Source: DATBWZ01 sp036514535
GTDB taxonomy: Bacteria > JAMCPX01 > DATBWZ01
DNA: 11,099 nucleotides
NCBI GenBank assembly: GCA_036514535.1
Contig: DATBWZ010000111.1
Location: 1-11,099, forward strand
Direction of reading: 5' to 3'
The notes under the pieces were generated by a model. It was not told where the DNA came from and searched no databases. It was given only the letters and a program-made list of their open reading frames with translations. Positions 6,772 through 11,099 of this stretch are shown piece by piece; position 1 is the first letter of the stretch, and every line of letters starts with the position of its first letter. The position numbers were made by a program, and so were the translations under genes.

Positions 6772-7713
6772 ATGAAAAGATCTATTTCCAGGTGCGCCCT
6801 TCTCCTTGGATTCGGGTCTCCTTCCGCAGTTGAAGATATTGAGGCATTTTTAAAAAAGGTCACCGGAAAAGAATCTATTCCTCCGGAATACGTGAATCCG
6901 GTAGTTTCAAGATACAAAGCCATCGGAGGCAGATCCCCGTTTATTGATATAGCATTGAAACAGGCGGAGTTGCTGCAGAATGAACTGACGCCCGACGGCA
7001 CCCTCGTGATGCTGGGGCTTAGGTATTCTAATCCGACGATTCAGGACGCGGTCAGAAGAATTTTAGCGGAAAAAATAGACGAGGTAATAGGGATGCCACT
7101 TACACCTCACTATTCAGCCATGAGCACCGGAGAATATTTCAAGGCTCTGTCCGGCGAATTAAAGGAATACGGCAATATAACTTTAAGATTGATTGACTCC
7201 TGGTATAGCAACAGAAAGTATATTGGATTGCTTTCAAAAAGAATCCAGGAGGGTATTGCCGGATTTGGCAGAGTGGCTATGTCCTCTGTCTGCGTGCTTT
7301 TTACAGCGCACAGCCTCCCCCTTGACCGAATGCCCGGCAACGATCCTTATGTGGAGCAATTAAAATCTACGATAAATTCAGTTGTTAATGTTATGGGCGA
7401 TCTGCGCTCGGTTCTGGCATTTCAGAGCAGGAGACCGGGCAGGGACAAGTGGCTTGAACCGGAAGCGCTGAAGTCTGTGGACGATCTGGCATCAAAGGGT
7501 ATCAAAAATATACTGGTTGTGCCGCTGAGTTTTGTCTCTGACCATCTTGAGACGCTTTATGATATTGACATTCAATTAAAGAATCATGCGGAGGCAAAAG
7601 GCATTAAACTGATTAGAGCGCAATCATTTAATACCGACCCTGAATTTATTGATGTCCTTGCGGATATTATACATTCCGCCGGAATAGGACATGTTTTGTC
7701 CGGTAAAAGGTGA
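6772..7713 (+). CDS. hemH: Ferrochelatase (protoporphyrin or coproporphyrin type)
   Basis: Ferrochelatase inserts Fe(II) into a porphyrin. The 313-residue protein has the family marks LLLGFGSP (10-17), GGRSPF (52-57), GLRYSNPTI (82-90), FTAHSLP (177-183, with metal-site His180), AFQSRRPGRDKWLEP (216-230) and VVPLSFVSDHLETLYD (249-264, with Glu260). It has no C-terminal iron-sulfur cysteines. The ATG follows the hemE TAG directly and in frame, and no ribosome site is seen, so it is probably translated by re-initiation from hemE. The residue equivalent to B. subtilis Tyr13 or human Met76 is Phe14 by my alignment, so it does not settle whether the substrate is coproporphyrin (as in hemEHY of Gram-positive bacteria) or protoporphyrin. 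Linkage to hemY is compatible with both routes. Confidence 0.94.
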   Translation: MKRSISRCALLLGFGSPSAVEDIEAFLKKVTGKESIPPEYVNPVVSRYKAIGGRSPFIDIALKQAELLQNELTPDGTLVMLGLRYSNPTIQDAVRRILAEKIDEVIGMPLTPHYSAMSTGEYFKALSGELKEYGNITLRLIDSWYSNRKYIGLLSKRIQEGIAGFGRVAMSSVCVLFTAHSLPLDRMPGNDPYVEQLKSTINSVVNVMGDLRSVLAFQSRRPGRDKWLEPEALKSVDDLASKGIKNILVVPLSFVSDHLETLYDIDIQLKNHAEAKGIKLIRAQSFNTDPEFIDVLADIIHSAGIGHVLSGKR

Positions 7714-9126
7714 ATGATGAAAAAAGTTTGCATAATAGGCGGAGGAATATCAGGACTCACTGTTGCGTACAGGTTAAGGAAATACTATGGAGAAGCCTGT
7801 GAGGTTGTGCTGATAGAGAAGGAGAACAGATTAGGGGGGACGATCCGCACGGAGAGAGATTCAGGATTTACCATTGAGGGCGGACCTGACTGTTTTATAA
7901 CGGAGAAGCCCTGGGCAAGGGAGTTCTGCTCGGAGCTTAACCTGGCTGACAGATTGACAGGGACAATTCCTGAACACAAAAAGACATTTATTCTCTGGCA
8001 AAGCAGGTTGCATCAGATCCCGGAAGGCTTGATACTGATGATTCCTACGAGGTTTATTTCTCTCCTGACAACCGGGCTCTTTTCTATTACAGGAAAACTG
8101 CGGATGGGAATGGAGTTCCTTATACCGAAAAAAAAGACGGACGAAGACGAAAGCCTTGCCGGTTTTGTCAGGAGAAGGTTTGGTGAAGAGGCGCTGGAAA
8201 GGATTGCTGAACCGCTGGTTGCCGGTGTTCATGCGGGTGATCCTGATAATATGAGCGTGAAGAGCAGTTTTCCGCGTTTTATTGATATGGAGAGGAAATA
8301 CCGCAGTTTGATTCTCGGAATGCTTAAGATGAGACGGTATGCGAGCAAGCGCTCGTCCGGTAATTCCGGAGATGCCAGCATGTTCATGACCCTTAAAAAC
8401 GGACTTTCTGAACTAATAGAGACGCTTGCTGAGTTAATCGGACCTGAAAGAATCCTGATTGACAATGAGGTGGTTAAAATCCAAAGGACGGACAAGGAAT
8501 TCAGGGTTTTATTGAACAACAGCTCAGAAATTCCCTGCACTGCCGTAGTTTTTGCCATCCCGTCTTATTCTGCCGGAAAACTGCTTACCGGTTTAAATCC
8601 TGAACTTCCTGTGCTGCTTAATAAGATTCCATTTGTATCCACTGCTACGGTTACACTTGTTTACGATAAAAAGGGGTTCAATCATGATCTTGATGGGTAT
8701 GGCTTTGTAATTCCGAAGAAGGAAAATCGCAGGATAATGGCTGTAACATGGACATCCAGCAAGTTTCCTTGCAGGGTGCCTGAGGGTTATGTAATGCTGA
8801 GAAGCTTTGTCGGAGGGGCAAACAATCAGGAAATGGTTTCGCTGAGCGATGAAGAACTTCTGAGGGTTGTGCACGATGAACTCAAGGTAATTATGGGGAT
8901 ACATTCAACCCCGCATCTCACCAGGATCTACCGGTGGTTCAAGGCAATGCCACAGTACACCATCGGGCACGAGGCAAGACTGCAGTTGATTGACAGGGAA
9001 ATGGAAAAACTGCCTGGAATATTTCTTGCAGGCAGTTCATACAGGGGGATCGGGATCAGCGATTGTGTTAAAAATGCCACCGAGACAGCGGATCGGGTGA
9101 AAAATTACATCGCTAAAATACCTTAA
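7714..9126 (+). CDS. hemY: HemY-type porphyrinogen oxidase (FAD, oxygen-dependent family)
   Basis: The 470-residue flavoprotein begins with an FAD-binding Rossmann motif IIGGGISGLTVAYRL (7-21) followed by NRLGGTIRT (38-46) and the substrate-domain entry IEGGPDCFITEKPW. It ends with the typical GIFLAGSSYRGIGISDC (435-451), which closes the FAD site. The family oxidises protoporphyrinogen IX to protoporphyrin IX, or coproporphyrinogen III to coproporphyrin III (CgoX), usually with oxygen as acceptor. Which one applies here depends on the haem route and cannot be read from this window. The hemH TGA is followed directly by ATGATG. AAGGTGA at the end of hemH is a ribosome site, and the start may be at 7714 or 7717. 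The gene ends 21 bases from the convergent moaE stop. An oxygen-linked enzyme in a strain with anaerobic features suggests at least some contact with oxygen, which is inference. Confidence 0.93.
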   Translation: MMKKVCIIGGGISGLTVAYRLRKYYGEACEVVLIEKENRLGGTIRTERDSGFTIEGGPDCFITEKPWAREFCSELNLADRLTGTIPEHKKTFILWQSRLHQIPEGLILMIPTRFISLLTTGLFSITGKLRMGMEFLIPKKKTDEDESLAGFVRRRFGEEALERIAEPLVAGVHAGDPDNMSVKSSFPRFIDMERKYRSLILGMLKMRRYASKRSSGNSGDASMFMTLKNGLSELIETLAELIGPERILIDNEVVKIQRTDKEFRVLLNNSSEIPCTAVVFAIPSYSAGKLLTGLNPELPVLLNKIPFVSTATVTLVYDKKGFNHDLDGYGFVIPKKENRRIMAVTWTSSKFPCRVPEGYVMLRSFVGGANNQEMVSLSDEELLRVVHDELKVIMGIHSTPHLTRIYRWFKAMPQYTIGHEARLQLIDREMEKLPGIFLAGSSYRGIGISDCVKNATETADRVKNYIAKIP

Positions 9127-9144
9127 ATTATTCGGCTGATAGCC

Positions 9145-9170
9145 AGATTAACTGTTCTTAATCTTTCTTC
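9145..9170 (+). terminator. Weak terminator-like hairpin at the hemY/moaE junction
   Basis: AGATTAA (9145-9151) pairs with TTAATCT (9158-9164) around a six-base loop, and TTCTTCC follows. The stem is A+T-rich and overlaps the last codons of moaE on the other strand. It may help end hemY transcription but is not convincing on its own. Confidence 0.25.
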
Positions 9171-9570
9171 CTGAAACCCATGCTTTTCCAGTCTTAAAAA
9201 ACTCCTGTTTCCAGATTGGCAAATATACCTTGATTTGCTCAATTGCATACCTGCACGCTTCAAAGGCTTCTTTTCTGTGCGGGGCACCTGAGGCAATAGC
9301 TACGCTTATTTCCCCCACCTTCAACCTGCCCACCCTGTGGACAATGCTTACCCTTTTTGTTTTCCATTTTTTCCTGGTTTCGTCAGCAATTTCTCTCAGT
9401 CTTTTCTCGGACATTTTTTTGTATGATTCATAGTGGATTTCCCTGACCCTTTTCCCCTCGTTTGCGTTCCGCACTGTGCCGAGAAATAACACTACAGCGC
9501 CGCATTCATTGCCTGTGGCATCTCTGATTACCGCATTTACATCTATTGGTCCTTCAATTATCTTTATCAT
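9148..9570 (-). CDS. moaE: Molybdopterin synthase large subunit MoaE
   Basis: MoaE is the catalytic large subunit that, with thiocarboxylated MoaD, adds the dithiolene sulfurs to cyclic pyranopterin monophosphate to give molybdopterin. The 140-residue product has normal length and shows GTVR (31-34), IHYESYKKMSE (45-55), HRVGRLKVGE (78-87), SGAPHRKEAFEAC (94-106) and QIKVYLPIWKQE (112-123). Lys114 and Lys121 have the same spacing as the catalytic lysines 119 and 126 of the E. coli protein. The start overlaps the moaD stop by four bases (ATGA), the usual sign of translational coupling and of equal subunit supply. No other molybdenum cofactor gene is in the window. The pairing with moaD makes the call firm. 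Confidence 0.95.
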   Translation of the reverse strand: MIKIIEGPIDVNAVIRDATGNECGAVVLFLGTVRNANEGKRVREIHYESYKKMSEKRLREIADETRKKWKTKRVSIVHRVGRLKVGEISVAIASGAPHRKEAFEACRYAIEQIKVYLPIWKQEFFKTGKAWVSGRKIKNS

Positions 9571-9815
9571 AATCCACCACTAACCGGCGGCAAAAACGCA
9601 ATCTCATCGCCATCGCTGAGTCTTGCATCTTTATTTGTGACCTCGCCATTTACTGCAACAGCCACACCCCTGTCAATCTTCATTTTGTTCCAGAACCTCT
9701 CTGAAAGATATTTTTTAAGATCCGTTAATCTTGTTCCATTGTCCATATCAATTGTTAATGAATCAACTCCAGCTTTTTCTCTTAATACTGCAAAAAATTT
9801 AACCTTTATTTTCAT
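9567..9815 (-). CDS. moaD: Molybdopterin synthase sulfur-carrier subunit MoaD, with extra C-terminal Leu
   Basis: MoaD is a small ubiquitin-fold protein whose C-terminal Gly-Gly is adenylated and converted to a thiocarboxylate by MoeB-type enzymes, then donates sulfur within MoaE. The 82-residue product begins MKIKVKFFAVLREKAG and ends with the family's LSDGDEIAFLPPVSGG (66-81). Unusually, one more residue, Leu82, follows the Gly80-Gly81 pair before the TGA stop, and the same bases create the ATGA overlap with moaE. The thiocarboxylate chemistry needs a free terminal glycine, so trimming, a sequence error or an inactive protein must be considered. The ATG lies only eight bases from a perfect TATAAT, and no ribosome site precedes it. 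This suggests a leaderless or almost leaderless mRNA. Confidence 0.92.
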   Translation of the reverse strand: MKIKVKFFAVLREKAGVDSLTIDMDNGTRLTDLKKYLSERFWNKMKIDRGVAVAVNGEVTNKDARLSDGDEIAFLPPVSGGL

Positions 9816-9823
9816 TTAATTGT

Positions 9824-9829
9824 ATTATA
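9824..9829 (-). promoter_or_regulatory. moaD: -10 box of moaDE, very close to the start codon
   Basis: TATAAT on the minus strand (9829-9824) ends eight bases before the moaD ATG. Transcription would be expected to start within about one to three bases of the ATG. The best -35 candidate, near 9847-9853 (TTTGCAG), is weak. Confidence 0.45.
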
Positions 9830-9871
9830 TTATTTGTTGTTAAATTCTGCAAAGAAATGGGTGAGTTTTAT

Positions 9872-9901
9872 TTGACACTATGCTTGCCCGCCTGTTATCC
9901 T
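9872..9901 (+). promoter_or_regulatory. nfnA: Candidate promoter of nfnAB
   Basis: A perfect TTGACA (9872-9877) is followed after 18 bases by TATCCT (9896-9901), which is preceded by TGT as an extended -10. The predicted start near 9908 leaves about five bases before the ATG at 9913. AAGG at 9907-9910 is too close to the ATG for a normal ribosome site. Confidence 0.5.
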
Positions 9902-9912
9902 AAAATAAGGCT

Positions 9913-10770
9913 ATGATTAGAGGACAGAAATTCAAAATAATAAAAAAGAGAATGCTCAATCCTCAGACGGGAATTTTTGTTATATCCGCACCCTATATAG
10001 CGAAGAAGCATAACCCGGGTCATTTCATCATACTGAGGGTCAATGAAACAGGAGAACGGATACCACTTACTATCGCGGATTCTGACCCGGAACAGGGCAC
10101 AATTACGATCGTTGTCCAGGGTATAGGCAAGACCACCACAATGCTTAATTCCCTGCAGGCAGGCGAGGATATCCTTGATATTGTCGGCCCTCTTGGGAAC
10201 TCTACGCATATAGAAAATTACGGCACTGTGCTTATCATTGGCGGTGGTGTGGGGACCGCAGAAGCATATCCGATTGCAAAGGGAATGAAGGCTGCCGGCA
10301 ATAAGGTTATAGGAATTATTGGCGCCCGGACTCAGGATCTCGTAATATTTGAAGAAGAGATGGCAAATGTATGCGATGAGATTTTTATTACTACTGACGA
10401 TGGATCATACGGACATAAGGGGTTTGTTTCCGATATTCTTAAAGATATGATTCAGAAAAAGACAAAAATAGACCTTGTTGTCGCTGTTGGTCCCGTTCCC
10501 ATGATGAAGGTGGTTTGTGGCATTACAAAAGAAGTAAATATCCATACGCTTGTGAGCCTCAATCCCATTATGATGGATGGCACGGGTATGTGCGGCGGAT
10601 GCAGGGTTACTGTTGGTTCAGAAGGAAAATTTGTCTGCGTTGATGGCCCTGAGTTTGACGGGCATAAGGTTGATTTTGATCTCCTTGTCAAGAGACAAAG
10701 AATGTATGTCAATGAGGAAAAGCGTTCACTGAATGTTTTTAAAGAACATAAGTGCAAGGTGTCGCCGTGA
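9913..10770 (+). CDS. nfnA: NfnA/SudB: FAD and [2Fe-2S] subunit of NADH-dependent ferredoxin:NADP+ oxidoreductase (sulfide dehydrogenase)
   Basis: The 285-residue protein has a ferredoxin-reductase fold. An FAD-binding barrel contains RIPLTIAD (49-56) and GIGKTTTML. A nucleotide-binding domain begins VLIIGGGVGTAEAYP (106-120) and includes VAVGPVPMMKVV (190-201). At the C-terminal end lies a [2Fe-2S] site with Asp222, Cys227, Cys230 and Cys242 (DGTGMCGGC). This Asp plus three Cys pattern is known from Pyrococcus furiosus sulfide dehydrogenase/NfnI. With NfnB it forms a cytoplasmic bifurcating transhydrogenase that couples NADH and reduced ferredoxin to NADP+ reduction; some homologues were first described as reducing polysulfide. 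The next gene starts inside this one by a GTGA overlap and encodes the matching large subunit, which rules out the similar PyrK (dihydroorotate dehydrogenase electron transfer subunit). Confidence 0.9.
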   Translation: MIRGQKFKIIKKRMLNPQTGIFVISAPYIAKKHNPGHFIILRVNETGERIPLTIADSDPEQGTITIVVQGIGKTTTMLNSLQAGEDILDIVGPLGNSTHIENYGTVLIIGGGVGTAEAYPIAKGMKAAGNKVIGIIGARTQDLVIFEEEMANVCDEIFITTDDGSYGHKGFVSDILKDMIQKKTKIDLVVAVGPVPMMKVVCGITKEVNIHTLVSLNPIMMDGTGMCGGCRVTVGSEGKFVCVDGPEFDGHKVDFDLLVKRQRMYVNEEKRSLNVFKEHKCKVSP

Positions 10771-11099
10771 AGGTAGATAAAACAAAGATAAAAGAAATTA
10801 TAAAAACAATGAAGATTCCCCGGGAGACGGAACTTAAGATCGAGCGCGATAAAGATTACCGGAAGGATCTTGCTTCAAAAATGTCCGCTCAAAACAGAAA
10901 TAAGATTCCAAGGCTTCGTATGCCGCAGCAGGAGCCTGAAGATAGGCGTACCAATTTTAACGAGGTTAATTACGGTATTACCCCGGATATTGCCCAGCAG
11001 GAAGCAAGACGTTGCCTTGACTGCAAAAAGCCATACTGTGTTGCTGGCTGTCCTGTGGGGATTGATATTCCGAGTTTTATAAAACTAATAGATAAGGGT
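10767..11099 (+). CDS. nfnB: NfnB/SudA (GltD-like) large subunit, 5' part only
   Basis: The gene starts with GTG inside the nfnA stop (GTGA, four-base overlap), with AAGGTG five bases before it as ribosome site. The first 111 codons are in the window. After an N-terminal charged stretch of about 50 residues comes RMPQQEPEDRRTNFNEVNYG (51-70), then the iron-sulfur motif RRCLDCKKPYCVAGCPVGID (81-100) with C83, C86, C91 and C95 in a C-x2-C-x4-C-x3-C pattern. This is the N-terminal ferredoxin-like domain of the glutamate synthase small-subunit family. The FAD and NADPH domains should follow to the right of the window. Placement after nfnA supports the bifurcating transhydrogenase large subunit over a true GltD, which would sit with gltB. 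The N-terminal stretch before RMP looks somewhat longer than I expect for this family. Confidence 0.88.
   Translation, partial: MKVDKTKIKEIIKTMKIPRETELKIERDKDYRKDLASKMSAQNRNKIPRLRMPQQEPEDRRTNFNEVNYGITPDIAQQEARRCLDCKKPYCVAGCPVGIDIPSFIKLIDKG

Noticed and set aside
6381..7001. Minus-strand open frame of 206 codons across the hemE/hemH junction
   Set aside because: Both genes on the plus strand have full family signatures; the minus-strand product is unrecognisable, so this is a shadow frame.
7711..7713. TGA between hemH and hemY as a selenocysteine codon
   Set aside because: HemH is complete at this point, hemY starts immediately with its FAD motif, and no fitting hairpin was recognised.
9913..10770. 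nfnA as PyrK, the dihydroorotate dehydrogenase electron-transfer subunit
   Set aside because: The overlap with an NfnB/GltD-like gene and the DGTGMCGGC site fit NfnA/SudB; no pyrD is adjacent.

Overview
The window looks like ordinary chromosome of a Gram-negative bacterium with an anaerobic or flexible respiratory lifestyle. A Pal-type outer-membrane lipoprotein shows the Gram-negative envelope. A pentaheme cytochrome c and a large Tat-exported iron-sulfur protein of the alternative complex III family point to a quinol-linked respiratory chain. An NfnAB/SudBA-type transhydrogenase points to ferredoxin and NAD(P)H balancing. The mix would suit Nitrospirota, Desulfobacterota or a related deep lineage, but the sequence alone does not fix the taxon. 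No tRNA, rRNA, CRISPR array, insertion sequence or phage gene was seen, and no gene-free stretch exceeds about 150 bases.

Layout. Positions 1-3168 (minus strand) carry actA (pentaheme cytochrome) followed by actB (molybdopterin-like plus ferredoxin domains), which runs off the left edge. A divergent promoter region of about 150 bases separates them from pal (plus, 3315-3803), which ends in a good intrinsic terminator. A DUF255/YyaL-type thioredoxin-domain protein follows (plus, 3871-5604), then a strongly structured spacer. Next is a three-gene haem operon, hemE-hemH-hemY (plus, 5740-9126), in the same order as hemEHY of Bacillus subtilis and with no bases between the genes. Convergent to it lie moaD-moaE (minus, 9148-9815), for molybdopterin synthase. 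Divergent from moaD, nfnA and the start of nfnB (plus, 9913 to the right edge) encode an NADH-dependent ferredoxin:NADP+ oxidoreductase or sulfide dehydrogenase.

How the genes fit together. HemE, HemH and HemY cover late haem synthesis, and haem is what the pentaheme ActA needs. ActA and ActB would form the periplasmic part of a quinol-oxidising complex. MoaD and MoaE make molybdopterin; ActB is of molybdoenzyme descent but probably carries no molybdenum, so no functional link to it is claimed.

Most notable points: (1) actB retains a complete C-x2-C-x3-C...C iron-sulfur motif in its molybdopterin-like domain; (2) the best ribosome site before actB serves an in-frame ATG that is cut off by a TAG nine codons later; (3) MoaD ends Gly-Gly-Leu instead of Gly-Gly; (4) hemE, hemH and hemY share one reading frame, separated only by single stop codons; (5) several genes have a -10-like box so close to the ATG that their transcripts may be leaderless or nearly so. 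I did not find a convincing wholly new system.
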